From: Saccharibacillus sp. CPCC 101409 | Lineage (GTDB): Bacteria; Bacillota; Bacilli; Paenibacillales; Paenibacillaceae | Reading direction: 5' to 3' | Assembly: GCF_030518235.1 (NCBI RefSeq) | Contig: NZ_JAULSA010000016.1 | Location: 28,865-92,864 of the forward strand | Length of the DNA stretch: 64,000 nt | Shown: positions 43,358-52,030 of the stretch, one piece after another | Layout: the number at the start of each line of letters is the position of its first letter | Numbering within the stretch: the stretch's first letter is position 1 | The notes under the pieces: generated by a model | The model's database searches: none | What the model saw: the letters and a program-made list of their open reading frames with translations, nothing else | Told to the model about the DNA's origin: nothing | Program-made: the position numbers and the translations under genes

Positions 43358-44479
43358 TTACTGGCTGTCGCCGGTCTCCGGGCTCTGCGCTTCGGTCTTC
43401 GGCGCCGAAGTATCCGGCTCCGGCACGCTGCCCGGCGCTTCTTCGCCCGGCGAAGTCCCGCCCGGAGTTTCTTCGCCGCCCGAGCCGTTCGGATCGGCGT
43501 CGGCCGGCGTTTGTTCTTCGGCGGGAGCGTTCAGCGTGTCCTGGATAAACTGTTTGAGCTTTTCTTCGCTGCTCACGGTCAGAACGGCCGCGCCGTCGAT
43601 GGTGACTTCGCGCAGCAGCGGGTTCGGCGGGATCTGTTCGCTGCCGCCCATGCTGCTGTCGTAAGCGACGGTGGCGAGTTTCCACATATCGCCGACGCTC
43701 ATGTTCGTATCGATATACGGGCTGACCTGCTCCAGGATATTCGGCAGGTTCATGATCGAAGTCGAAGTCTTCAATTTGTCGGCGATCGCCTGCAGGAATT
43801 CGCGCTGGCGGCCGGTACGGGTAAAGTCGGACAAACGGTCGTGCCGGAAGCGCACGTACTGGAGCGCCGTGGTGCCGTCGAGATGCTGCTGGCCTTCCTT
43901 GAGGTCGATATCGTACTGAGGTCCGTCGGCCGTAGTCAGGTATTTCATGTCTTTTTCCACATAAAAATCGACTCCGCCGACAGCGTCCACCAGCTTGATG
44001 AAGCCCTGGAAGTCGGTATACACATAATACTGGATCGGGATGCCGAGCAGATCGGACACGGTCTGCATGGCGACGTTCGGCCCGTGGGTGATCGCGGCGT
44101 TGATCCGCTGCTTGCCGTGGTCCGGAATATCGGTATAGGTATCGCGCATGATGGAGAACATGTTGATCGTTTTCTTGTCAGGGTCGATCGATGCGACGAT
44201 CATGGAATCGGAACGGGGGATCTCGTCTTCTTCGCTGCCGCGGGAGTCCACGCCCATCAGCAGGATATTGACCGGTTCGCTGCCTTCCCATTTCGGCGGT
44301 TCGGGAACTTTGGCGGTTTCGGTGACGGGCAGACTGCGGAACGGCGAGCTTTCGCCGACTTTTTGCAGGCCCGAGACCTGATTGTACAGACTGGTAAAAT
44401 AGTAGGCGGTGTACCCGGCCGCGGACGCCAGGAGGAGGGACAGAACCCAGATCAGGGTCCTTTTATGTCTTTTCGTCAT
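43358..44479 (-). CDS. LytR-CpsA-Psr family cell-wall polymer ligase
   Basis: The 373-residue membrane protein has an N-terminal helix (LIWVLSLLLASAAGYTAYYF) and an extracellular LCP domain (about 70-310). The domain shows VNILLMGVDSRG with the conserved Asp, RSDSMIVASIDPDKKTINMFSIMRDTYTDIP with the pyrophosphate-binding Arg, and LQYVRFRHDRLSDFTRTGRQREFL. LCP enzymes attach teichoic acids or other glycopolymers to peptidoglycan. The last ~60 residues are a disordered Pro/Glu/Gly-rich tail. ATG 44479 has a GAAAGGAAG site. No teichoic-acid genes are adjacent. Confidence 0.9.
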   Translation of the reverse strand: MTKRHKRTLIWVLSLLLASAAGYTAYYFTSLYNQVSGLQKVGESSPFRSLPVTETAKVPEPPKWEGSEPVNILLMGVDSRGSEEDEIPRSDSMIVASIDPDKKTINMFSIMRDTYTDIPDHGKQRINAAITHGPNVAMQTVSDLLGIPIQYYVYTDFQGFIKLVDAVGGVDFYVEKDMKYLTTADGPQYDIDLKEGQQHLDGTTALQYVRFRHDRLSDFTRTGRQREFLQAIADKLKTSTSIMNLPNILEQVSPYIDTNMSVGDMWKLATVAYDSSMGGSEQIPPNPLLREVTIDGAAVLTVSSEEKLKQFIQDTLNAPAEEQTPADADPNGSGGEETPGGTSPGEEAPGSVPEPDTSAPKTEAQSPETGDSQ

Positions 44480-44763
44480 TCGTTGTTCTTCCTTTCGCTG
44501 TGTCGGGAATGCGCGAGTCTATCGTTTGCCTTCGCTGCATCCCTACATTATAATTTTTTTCGGAGCATCAGGCAATTGCCTTCCGGCACGGATCTTTTTG
44601 GGGAATTCGGGGTAAATGTGGGTTGTACCGGGTTTGCACCGTATCGAGCGCAGAACATCTTAACGCTGAATACCCCCGAATTTTCACGCTGAACCGCATT
44701 GCAATGGCTTTTTACAAAAAAAACCAGCCGAGTTTATAAAGGTTGTTGCAGAGAGGAACGTCT

Positions 44764-45798
44764 ATGAAAGCCATCGAAGTGGAGCATTTGAGCAAAATAT
44801 TCAAAGTCCAGCAGAACCGGGGCGGCCTCAAAGGCGCGCTGCAGGATCTGTTCTCCAGACAGTACAACGAAGTGGCGGCGGTCGACGATATCTCGTTCTC
44901 GATCCCGCAGGGCGAGATCTGCGGCTACATCGGCGAGAACGGCGCGGGCAAATCGACGACGATCAAGATGCTGACCGGCATCCTCGTCCCGACGTCGGGC
45001 AGGCTGAACGTGGGCGGCTATGTGCCGCACGAGGAGCGCGAGAAGTTCGTCCGCAATATCGGCGTCGTGTTCGGCCAGCGCAGCCAGCTCTGGTGGGACA
45101 TCGGCGTGATCGAATCGTTCGGCCTGCTGCGCAAAGTGTACGGCGTGCCGGAGCAGGATTATCGCAAAAGGCTCGACGAGCTGGTGCAGCGGTTGGATCT
45201 GGGCGAGCTGCTCAGCCGTCCCGTGCGCAAGCTCAGCCTCGGCCAGCGCATGAGATGCGAACTGGTCGCCGCGCTGCTGCACAATCCGTCGATCGTGTTT
45301 CTGGACGAGCCGACCATCGGTCTCGATATCATCGTCAAGACGGAGATCCGCGAATTTTTGAAAGACATGAACCGCCAGTACGGCACGACGATCCTGCTGA
45401 CCACGCACGACCTGCAGGATATCGAAGCGCTGTGCTCGCGGGTCATTATGCTGGACGAAGGCCATGTTATCTACGACGGCGGTCTGGATACGCTCAAAAC
45501 GCGCTGGGGACAGGGCACCCGCGTCACGTTCCGGTTCGGCGCGGCTTGTCCGCTCGACCGGCTGCGTTTGCTGACCGGAGGGCTGGACGTGAGCTGGACC
45601 GCCGACAACGAGCTGCACGCCGAAGTGCTGGTGCCGGGCGAAGTGAACGTGTCGGACGTGCTGGCGCGGGTCGTCGGACAGGCGGAGATCACCGATATCA
45701 AGATCACCGAAACGACGACCGACGAGATCGTACGCCAGATTTACCGGTCGGGTTCGGCGGGACTGCCGGAAGAAAGCGTGCGTGCGCCCCATGCTTAG
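44764..45798 (+). CDS. ABC transporter ATP-binding protein (ABC-2 exporter type)
   Basis: The 344-residue ATPase has Walker A GENGAGKST, the Q-loop region VVFGQRSQLWWDI, signature LSLGQRMRCELVAALL, and Walker B IVFLDEPTIGLD. The extra C-terminal domain of ~100 residues is typical of the drug and polysaccharide exporter ATPases. The RSQLWWDI segment is characteristic of the subgroup that travels with paired DUF990-type permeases. ATG 44764 has a GAGAGGAAC site; an upstream in-frame ATG at 44743 lacks one. It overlaps the first permease gene by 17 bases. Confidence 0.9.
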   Translation: MKAIEVEHLSKIFKVQQNRGGLKGALQDLFSRQYNEVAAVDDISFSIPQGEICGYIGENGAGKSTTIKMLTGILVPTSGRLNVGGYVPHEEREKFVRNIGVVFGQRSQLWWDIGVIESFGLLRKVYGVPEQDYRKRLDELVQRLDLGELLSRPVRKLSLGQRMRCELVAALLHNPSIVFLDEPTIGLDIIVKTEIREFLKDMNRQYGTTILLTTHDLQDIEALCSRVIMLDEGHVIYDGGLDTLKTRWGQGTRVTFRFGAACPLDRLRLLTGGLDVSWTADNELHAEVLVPGEVNVSDVLARVVGQAEITDIKITETTTDEIVRQIYRSGSAGLPEESVRAPHA

Positions 45799-46585
45799 CG
45801 CTTATACCGACTTTATCCGCATCCGTTTCCTGACCATGCTGGCGTACCGGGTGAACTATTATTCCGGCATCCTGATCTACATGCTCAACATCGGCGTCTA
45901 CTACTTCACCTGGCAGGCGATCTACGGCGGCAAAGGCGAGATCGGCGGCTTCACCGCGTCCCAGATGACGACCTACGTCGCAGTGTCGTGGATGGCTCGC
46001 GCGTTTTATTTCAACAACCTGGACCGCGAGATCGCCACGGATATCCGGGACGGCTCGATCGCGATCCAGTTTATCCGCCCGTACAACTATTTGTTCGTCA
46101 AAATGATGCAGGGCTTCGGCGAAGGATTGTTCCGCTTCCTGCTGTTTATGATCCCCGGCATGGCGCTGGCGCTGCTGCTGTTTCCGGTAAAGCTGCCGAG
46201 CGACCCGGTGGCGTGGATCGGATTTCTGGTTATGCTGTTCTTCAGCTTCCTGATCAATTCGCAGCTTAACATCCTGACCGGCCTCGCGGCTTTCTTCGTG
46301 GAAAACAACGACGGGCTGATGCGCATGAAGCGCGTCGTGGTCGATCTGTTCTCCGGCCTCGTGATCCCGATCAGTTTGTTTCCCGGCTGGCTCAGCGGCA
46401 TCATGCAGTGGCTGCCGTTTCAGGCGATCACGTATCTGCCGGGTTCGGTGTTTACGGGACGCACGAAGGGCACCGGGATTCTCGACGTATTCGGCATTCA
46501 GCTGCTGTGGTTCTTCGGCCTGCTGCTTCCGATTTATTTGATGTGGCGGGCGGCGCGCAAGCGGCTGTTCGTGCAGGGGGGCTGA
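45782..46585 (+). CDS. ABC-2 family transporter permease, first subunit
   Basis: The 267-residue protein has six predicted membrane helices and fits the ABC-2 permease group (PF06182-like) found in pairs with one ATPase. It lacks the long periplasmic loops of lipid exporters. The start is GTG 45782 with a GGAAG site 9 bases upstream. The ATG at 45791 is possible but its spacing to that site is 18. It overlaps the ATPase gene and is followed three bases later by the second permease gene. The exported substrate is unknown. Confidence 0.85.
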   Translation: MRPMLSAYTDFIRIRFLTMLAYRVNYYSGILIYMLNIGVYYFTWQAIYGGKGEIGGFTASQMTTYVAVSWMARAFYFNNLDREIATDIRDGSIAIQFIRPYNYLFVKMMQGFGEGLFRFLLFMIPGMALALLLFPVKLPSDPVAWIGFLVMLFFSFLINSQLNILTGLAAFFVENNDGLMRMKRVVVDLFSGLVIPISLFPGWLSGIMQWLPFQAITYLPGSVFTGRTKGTGILDVFGIQLLWFFGLLLPIYLMWRAARKRLFVQGG

Positions 46586-46588
46586 GCC

Positions 46589-47374
46589 GTGTACTATATC
46601 GGACTGGTATTCGAATATCTCAAGAATTATATGAAAACGAGGCTGACTTACCGCGCGGACTTCTGGGTCGAGGTGATCTCGGACCTGATGACGCAGGCGA
46701 CCAATCTCGTGTTCATCTTCGTCGTGTTCGGCCATACGGATTCGCTGGGCGGCTGGAGCGAGGCCGAAGTCATCTTCGTGTACGGATTCTTTATGGTGCC
46801 GTACGGGCTGTTCAGCTGTTTCGTCAATCTGTGGAATTTCGGCGACCGCTATATTGTAAAAGGCGAGATGGATAGAATCCTGACGCGTCCCGCCTACAAT
46901 TTGTTTCAGATCTTCCTGGAAAATGTCGATCCGCCGTCCCTGATCGGCTCGCTGATCGGCGTGGTCATCATGATCGCCAGCGGCGGACAGCTCGGGCTGG
47001 AGTTCATGTGGTGGCATATTCCGGTCATGCTGCTGTTCTCGGTCAGCGCCATGCTGATCTACAGCGGCGTGTATATCACGCTGACGTCGGTCTCGTTCTA
47101 TTCCGATTCGCCGACGGGCATCATCCCGCTGCTGTACAACATCCAGAACTACGGCCGCTATCCCGTGACGATCTACAACCGCTTTATCCAGGTGCTGCTG
47201 ACGTGGATTCTGCCGTTCGCCTTTGTCGGCGTTTATCCGGCTTCGCTGTTTCTCGGGCGGACGGAAATGTTCCACATGGCGTGGCTGACTCCGGTGATGG
47301 GGGGTGTTTTTTTGGCGATTGGGGTGGTGAGCTGGAATATTGGGGTGAAACGGTACAGGGGGGCGGGTTCGTAA
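46589..47374 (+). CDS. ABC-2 family transporter permease, second subunit
   Basis: The 261-residue protein has six predicted membrane helices and the same family character as its neighbour (MKTRLTYRADFWVEVISDLM start, GEMDRILTRPAYNLFQ loop). It presumably forms a heterodimeric channel with the 45782 product, driven by the upstream ATPase. The start is GTG 46589 with a strong AGGGGGG site. It ends the operon and runs into the inverted-repeat region at 47400-47984. Confidence 0.85.
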   Translation: MYYIGLVFEYLKNYMKTRLTYRADFWVEVISDLMTQATNLVFIFVVFGHTDSLGGWSEAEVIFVYGFFMVPYGLFSCFVNLWNFGDRYIVKGEMDRILTRPAYNLFQIFLENVDPPSLIGSLIGVVIMIASGGQLGLEFMWWHIPVMLLFSVSAMLIYSGVYITLTSVSFYSDSPTGIIPLLYNIQNYGRYPVTIYNRFIQVLLTWILPFAFVGVYPASLFLGRTEMFHMAWLTPVMGGVFLAIGVVSWNIGVKRYRGAGS

Positions 47375-47399
47375 AGGGAGCCTGGGATGGACTGGGAGA

Positions 47400-47523
47400 C
47401 GCTCCGGGGGAAAGGGCCTTACGATCGCTGTCTCCATTCCATTTCTTTGATTATATTTTTAATAGGGGTGAAATGGCCTGTCAAAGGCGAACGCTCCGCT
47501 TCTCCAGGCTCCTTTCCCCCTCC
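47400..47523. repeat. Left arm of a 124-bp inverted pair after the ABC operon
   Basis: Its reverse complement aligns with 47862-47984 over the whole length, including GGAGCCTGGAGAA, TCGCCTTTGA, TATAATC and GAGACAGCGATCGTAAGGCC. It contains a hairpin CCATTTC (47439-47445) with GAAATGG (47470-47476). An AT-rich loop inside could also act in transcription termination of the ABC operon. Confidence 0.8.
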
Positions 47524-47861
47524 GCTCCATTCCTGCTCACAGTGGGGGAGGGCGGGGGAAGTACCGGCACGCTGCGCTTGTGCCGGCTTTGACGGTCTAA
47601 AGATGAACGGACACCGGCGGTTCCGCGAAGCGGAACCTCGGTGTGGGAGGCGCTGTGTACCTGTTCGCGAAACCGGAGTCCCAATCCCAGTTCTAGTCCC
47701 AATCCCAATAAATTTGTACCAACAGGCTATTTCCCCCGCGCCGGTTCCGGCAGCGGAACGCCGGCGCACGCAGTTCAAGAGCCGGCTGAATACGGCGGCT
47801 CGGGTCCTCGCCGGAGAGCGAGTTTTGATTTGCGAAATGTTTTTTGCGCGCCGCAGCAAGC
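47524..47861. other. GC-rich structured spacer between the inverted arms
   Basis: No gene is supported. Several hairpins are visible, for example CCGGCAC/GTGCCGG near 47563-47585, GGTTCCGC/GCGGAACC near 47617-47635, and CGCCGG/CCGGCG near 47738-47765. A short TCCCAATCCCA direct repeat lies near 47680-47705. Confidence 0.5.
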
Positions 47862-47984
47862 GGAGGAGAAAGGGAGCCTGGAGAAACGAAGTGGTCGCCT
47901 TTGAGGTTTGATTTCACCTCTGTTAAAATATAATCGAAGAAATCAAACCGAGACAGCGATCGTAAGGCCCCTTTCTCCGGAGCG
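47862..47984. repeat. Right arm of the 124-bp inverted pair
   Basis: It matches the reverse complement of 47400-47523. Its own hairpin is longer: GGTTTGATTTC (47905-47915) with GAAATCAAACC (47939-47949). At two adjacent paired positions both sides differ from the left arm but pairing is kept. The right arm ends 47 bases before bcp. Confidence 0.8.
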
Positions 47985-48031
47985 GCCACCCAGCACAACC
48001 CCCACATTCCCACTCAAAAGGAGCGATTTTT

Positions 48032-48490
48032 ATGGTAACGGTCGGACAAAAAGTCCCCGAGTTCAGCCTGCCGGCTGTCGGGGGAGAAGAAATCAAGCTC
48101 AGCGATTATCTGGGCAAGAAGCTCGTGATCTACTTCTATCCGAAAGACATGACGCCGGGCTGCACGCAGCAGGCCTGCGATTTCCGCGATTCGGAAAGCT
48201 ATTTCACCACCCGCAACGCCGCAGTGATCGGCATTAGCGCGGACGATGTGCAGTCGCACGAGAAATTCGGCGCCAAATACGATCTGCCGTTTCCGCTGCT
48301 GTCCGATACCGAGCATAAAGTCAGCGAATCGTTCGGCGTCTGGCAGCTCAAAAAGAACTTCGGCAAAGAGTACGAAGGCATTGTGCGTTCGACTTTCCTG
48401 CTCGACGAAGAAGGAAAGCTTGTGCGCGAATGGCGCAAAGTCAAAGTCGAAGGCCATGTCGACGAAGTGCTTCAAGCCGTCGGCTCTTAA
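48032..48490 (+). CDS. bcp: Thioredoxin-dependent thiol peroxidase (peroxiredoxin Q/BCP)
   Basis: The 152-residue cytoplasmic peroxidase reduces hydrogen and organic peroxides. The peroxidatic Cys44 and resolving Cys49 are in MTPGCTQQACDFRD, the C-X4-C arrangement of BCP. The Arg that completes the active site is in GIVRSTFLLDEEGK. Length is normal. ATG 48032 has an AAAAGGAG site. The gene appears monocistronic, with a repeat region upstream and a terminator downstream. Confidence 0.95.
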   Translation: MVTVGQKVPEFSLPAVGGEEIKLSDYLGKKLVIYFYPKDMTPGCTQQACDFRDSESYFTTRNAAVIGISADDVQSHEKFGAKYDLPFPLLSDTEHKVSESFGVWQLKKNFGKEYEGIVRSTFLLDEEGKLVREWRKVKVEGHVDEVLQAVGS

Positions 48491-48507
48491 GCCGATTCAT
48501 CGATTCA

Positions 48508-48540
48508 ACCGCCTTCCTGCCGGGAAAGCGGTCTTTTTAT
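48508..48540 (+). terminator. Terminator of bcp
   Basis: ACCGC pairs with GCGGT, with an inner CC/GG pairing, and is followed by CTTTTTAT. Confidence 0.65.
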
Positions 48541-48677
48541 TGAAGATTTTCCGACAATTGACACAAAAACGTAAAAAACATTTGAGAAAAATCGGAAAAA
48601 AGTTTAAATTTATGAGGTATATGAAAAGTGTTGTTGAGTTATGAAAAATCAAGTAGGAAACGGAGGGAATTAATAGG
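48541..48677 (+). promoter_or_regulatory. AT-rich promoter region of the 48860 gene
   Basis: This is a sharply AT-rich stretch in a GC-rich genome. TTGACA occurs at 48557-48562, and TTGAGA followed at 17 bases by TAAATT lies around 48583-48611, giving at least one plausible promoter. Several short A-tracts could bend the DNA. Transcripts from here would carry a ~250-base leader. Confidence 0.45.
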
Positions 48678-48701
48678 ATGTATTCGTATTCGGCCGTTTA
48701 G
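48678..48701 (+). CDS. Possible seven-residue leader peptide (MYSYSAV)
   Basis: An ATG at 48678 with a strong GGAGGG site 10 bases upstream opens a frame of only seven codons ending in TAG. The sequence ATTCGTATTCGGC inside it (48682-48694) can pair with GCCGATACGAAT (48708-48719). Ribosomes on the leader would therefore melt a hairpin. This is the layout of a translation-coupled leader, but no diagnostic codon run is present, so the idea is speculative. Confidence 0.3.
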   Translation: MYSYSAV

Positions 48702-48859
48702 TGACGCGCCGATACGAATCCAAGCGACGGTTCGCTCGATGAGCGGCCGCGCGTGCGGACAAGTTTGACCGGCCGGCGGCCGTGCCGGCAGGGGGGCCGA
48801 TTCGGGCTCGGTCGAATAAGGAAGTCCGAACGATTTTTGGGGGAAAGAAGGGTACTGAA

Positions 48860-49096
48860 ATGCAAACTATTCCAGCATGGGTGAAGGTGGATCATAATTC
48901 GTATAACGCGAAGCTGCGGGGAATTTACAAAAACGTTAGAGAGAACGAGATTTCCGCAGCCTGCGAACAGGCCAAACGCCTTTATATGGATCTGCTGATG
49001 GAGATGGAAATGCGGGGCATTCAGACATCGGAGAAGCCGGAAACGGCGGCAAACAGTCCTCGACCGGAGACAGAAACGGCAAACGCACGGGCATAA
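48860..49096 (+). CDS. Small protein of unknown function
   Basis: The 78-residue soluble protein has a helical core (WVKVDHNSYNAKLRGIYKNVRENEISAACEQAKRLYMDLLMEMEMRG) and a polar disordered tail (EKPETAANSPRPETETANA). No family is recognised. It starts at ATG 48860 with an AAGAAGGG site. The open frame extends upstream in phase to 48782, but that part lies in the GC-rich leader. An AT-rich promoter and a long leader precede it. Confidence 0.65.
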   Translation: MQTIPAWVKVDHNSYNAKLRGIYKNVRENEISAACEQAKRLYMDLLMEMEMRGIQTSEKPETAANSPRPETETANARA

Positions 49097-49185
49097 CATC
49101 AAAAATAAGGCGGCGTACGAATCCGGGAGTGTTCGGACGGCAGCGATTTTGCATCATTTGAACAGGAACGAATATAAGCTCGACC

Positions 49186-49216
49186 AAAAGCCGGCAGTGG
49201 GGACTGCCGGCTTTTT
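49186..49216. terminator. Bidirectional terminator between the 48860 gene and dedA
   Basis: AAAAGCCGGCAGT and ACTGCCGGCTTTT form a perfect 13-bp stem with a GGGG loop, with A and T runs on the two sides. Confidence 0.9.
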
Positions 49217-49239
49217 CGCGATGCGCGATGGACGGGGGA

Positions 49240-50016
49240 TTACGGCTTGGGCCGAGACTTGAGCACGATCTTGGACGGGAAGCGGCCCGGAGCGAGCCGG
49301 ACGATGCGGGCGTGCTTGAGCCGGCTGCGGCGGAAAGCGCGGATGCGCTGCCGGCGGCGCTTGGCCGCGGCTCTGCGCCGCCGCCCGCCCGCCAGATAGC
49401 GCGGAAAAGCCGCCAGGATCGCAGCCGTCCATACGCGGTATTTGAAGATCAGGAACAAACACAGCGCCAGGAACGCGACCGATACGATCCAGACGGCGTA
49501 ATGCTCGGCCAGTTCGAACGCGATCGACCACTGCGGCCCGAAGATTTTGCCGAGGCCGAGGAACAGCAGCGTCCATAGAAAAGCGCCGGAGAACGCATAG
49601 GCCGCGAATTTTTTGAAGGAAATATCCATGATGCCCGCCAGGTAGCCGGTGAAGTGCCGGACTCCCGGGATGAAGTAGCCGAAGAACATAAGGCCGGGAC
49701 CGTACTTATCGAAGAAAGCCTGCGTTTTGACAAGCTTGCTTTCTTTGAAGAGCCAGCCGCCGAAGCGCCGCAGGAAAGGCAGGCCCGCCTTTTTGCCGAT
49801 GAAGTACGTAATCGCCATGCCCGTCGTGGTGCCGAGAAAAGCGAGCAGCAGCAGGACGTCGAATCGAAGCATGTCTTTATAGGAAAGATAACCGGCGTAC
49901 GCCATCGTCGTTTCTCCGGGAAAAGGCAGCGCGATGCATTCGAGCAGCAGACCGAGAAACAGGACGAGGTAGCCGTAATTGGCGAACAGTTCCTGAACCA
50001 TTCTGAATATTTCCAT
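49240..50016 (-). CDS. DedA family membrane protein with a highly basic C-terminal tail
   Basis: The 258-residue protein has the DedA/VTT fold. Helices include YGYLVLFLGLLLECIALPFPGE, with the conserved Glu and PGE motif. The re-entrant FFGYFIPGVRHFTGYLAGIM segment carries the functional Arg and Gly residues. Some DedA members are now known as undecaprenyl-phosphate or phosphatidylethanolamine flippases; the lipid here is unknown. The last ~50 residues are exceptionally basic (GGRRRRAAAKRRRQRIRAFRR and more), which most relatives lack. ATG 50016 has an AAAAGGAG site. It is monocistronic and divergent from guaA. Confidence 0.9.
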   Translation of the reverse strand: MEIFRMVQELFANYGYLVLFLGLLLECIALPFPGETTMAYAGYLSYKDMLRFDVLLLLAFLGTTTGMAITYFIGKKAGLPFLRRFGGWLFKESKLVKTQAFFDKYGPGLMFFGYFIPGVRHFTGYLAGIMDISFKKFAAYAFSGAFLWTLLFLGLGKIFGPQWSIAFELAEHYAVWIVSVAFLALCLFLIFKYRVWTAAILAAFPRYLAGGRRRRAAAKRRRQRIRAFRRSRLKHARIVRLAPGRFPSKIVLKSRPKP

Positions 50017-50204
50017 GGGACTTCGAGCTCCTTTTGCGGATTGGGCGTTTTCACCCGCCGCGCCGAGCGCGCCGACGGGTTGGGATGGCTTGCCGGGATT
50101 GTGCTTTTGTATTGATTTTACGCCAGACCGTCCCTAAAAATCCAACTTCTGTTCCCGCCGTCTTCCGCACGCGGACGAGGGAACGCGCAAACTCCCTTTT
50201 TTTC

Positions 50205-50233
50205 TTGCGGTATATATGGGGCATCGGTATAAT
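50205..50233 (+). promoter_or_regulatory. guaA promoter
   Basis: TTGCGG and a perfect TATAAT with a 17-base spacer, 28 bases before the guaA start. The short leader leaves no room for a purine riboswitch. Confidence 0.75.
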
Positions 50234-50260
50234 AGCGACAGGAATTAAGGGAGGCGTGAC

Positions 50261-51799
50261 ATGAATAAACCGAACGAACTGATCGTTGTACTCGACTTTG
50301 GGGGACAATATAACCAATTAATCGCCAGAAGAATTCGCGATCTGGGGGTATTCAGCGAGCTAATGCCGTACAATACCCCGGTAGAACGCATTCGCGAGCT
50401 GAATCCGGCCGGGATCGTGTTCTCGGGCGGACCGCTCAGCGTATACGAAGAAGGAGCTCCGCACGTCGATCCGGCGATCTATGAACTCGGGCTGCCGATC
50501 TTCGGTATCTGCTACGGCATGCAGCTGATGGCGCAGCAGCTCGGCGGCAAGGTAGAGCGCGCCGGCAAACGCGAATACGGCAAAGCCGACGTCGACTTCC
50601 TGCACAACAGCATCCTGACCAAAGGCCTCGACAGCAAGCAAACGGTCTGGATGAGCCACGGCGACCACGTCGTAACGCTGCCGGAAGGCTTCGTGCTCGA
50701 AGCCGGAACGGAATCGGCGCCGATCGCGGCGATGAGCCATCCGACGCGCAACCTGCACGCCGTGCAGTTCCACCCGGAAGTGCGCCACTCCGTTTACGGC
50801 AACGAAATGATCAAGAACTTCCTGTACGAAGTGTGCAAATGCAGCGGCGACTGGACGATGGAATCGTTCGTCGAGCAGTCCATTCAAGAAATCCGCGAAC
50901 AAGTCGGCGACAAGAAAGTGCTGTGCGCGCTGAGCGGCGGCGTCGATTCGTCCGTCGTGGCGATGCTCATCCACAAAGCGATCGGCGATCAGCTGACCTG
51001 CATGTTTATCGACCACGGTCTGCTGCGCAAAGGCGAAGCGGAAAGCGTCATGGAGACATTCGTCGGCAAGTTCGATATCCACGTGGTCAAGATCGACGCA
51101 CAGGAGCGTTTCCTGGGCAAGCTGGCCGGCGTCGACGATCCGGAGCAGAAGCGCAAGATCATCGGCAACGAGTTTATCTACTGCTTCGACGAAGAATCGG
51201 CCAAGCTCGGCGATTTCGCTTTCCTGGCGCAGGGTACGCTGTACACGGACATCGTGGAAAGCGGCACGGCGACGGCGCAGACGATCAAGTCGCACCATAA
51301 CGTCGGCGGCCTGCCGGAAGATATGAAATTCAGCCTGATCGAACCGCTGAACACCCTGTTCAAAGACGAAGTGCGCAAAGTCGGCGAAGAACTGGGCCTG
51401 CCGCATGCCATCGTCTGGCGCCAGCCTTTCCCGGGGCCGGGTCTGGCGATCCGCGTGCTCGGCGAAGTGACGGAAGAGAAGCTGACGATCGTCCGCGACT
51501 CCGACCTGATCCTGCGCGAAGAGATCGCCAAAGCCGGTCTCGAAAGCGAGATCTGGCAGTACTTCACGGCGCTGCCGAACATGAAAAGCGTCGGCGTCAT
51601 GGGCGACGCGCGCACCTATTCGTACACCGTCGGCATCCGCGCGGTAACGTCGATCGACGGCATGACCGCCGACTGGGCCCGCATCCCGTGGGACGTGCTG
51701 GAGAAGATCTCGGTCCGCATCGTCAACGAAGTGGATAACGTCAACCGCATCGTGTACGACGTGACGTCGAAGCCGCCGGCTACGATCGAGTGGGAATAG
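50261..51799 (+). CDS. guaA: GMP synthase (glutamine-hydrolysing)
   Basis: The 512-residue enzyme converts XMP to GMP. The N-terminal class I glutaminase has nucleophile Cys84 (GICYGMQLM) and the His-Glu pair in VQFHPEV. The ATP pyrophosphatase domain has the PP-loop LSGGVDSS at about 224-231. The C-terminal dimerisation domain includes [12 protein letters not shown] and ends KPPATIEWE, as in all GuaA proteins. ATG 50261 has a GGGAGG site. The gene is transcribed alone from the promoter at 50205-50233. It ends before a terminator at 51847-51892. Confidence 0.97.
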   Translation: MNKPNELIVVLDFGGQYNQLIARRIRDLGVFSELMPYNTPVERIRELNPAGIVFSGGPLSVYEEGAPHVDPAIYELGLPIFGICYGMQLMAQQLGGKVERAGKREYGKADVDFLHNSILTKGLDSKQTVWMSHGDHVVTLPEGFVLEAGTESAPIAAMSHPTRNLHAVQFHPEVRHSVYGNEMIKNFLYEVCKCSGDWTMESFVEQSIQEIREQVGDKKVLCALSGGVDSSVVAMLIHKAIGDQLTCMFIDHGLLRKGEAESVMETFVGKFDIHVVKIDAQERFLGKLAGVDDPEQKRKIIGNEFIYCFDEESAKLGDFAFLAQGTLYTDIVESGTATAQTIKSHHNVGGLPEDMKFSLIEPLNTLFKDEVRKVGEELGLPHAIVWRQPFPGPGLAIRVLGEVTEEKLTIVRDSDLILREEIAKAGLESEIWQYFTALPNMKSVGVMGDARTYSYTVGIRAVTSIDGMTADWARIPWDVLEKISVRIVNEVDNVNRIVYDVTSKPPATIEWE

Positions 51800-51846
51800 G
51801 CTGAACCCCGGCCGTTTTTCTTTTTAAATATTTTCGCAAGATCTCG

Positions 51847-51892
51847 ACACTCTCTTTTACACGCTTTCCCGGCGGCTGAAGAGAGTGTTTTT
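51847..51892 (+). terminator. Terminator of guaA
   Basis: ACACTCTCTT and AAGAGAGTGT form a perfect 10-bp stem across a 22-base loop, followed by TTTTT. Confidence 0.8.
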
Positions 51893-52030
51893 CGAATGCG
51901 CGTTTTGAATATTTTTCGGGGTATGGCGATCGGAGATAGATGGGTTTATAATGATCGCAATACGAACGATGCCGGAAGCTGGAATCTTGATGAGCGGAAA
52001 AATTTATCGAAAAAAGGAAGGTGGTCGACG

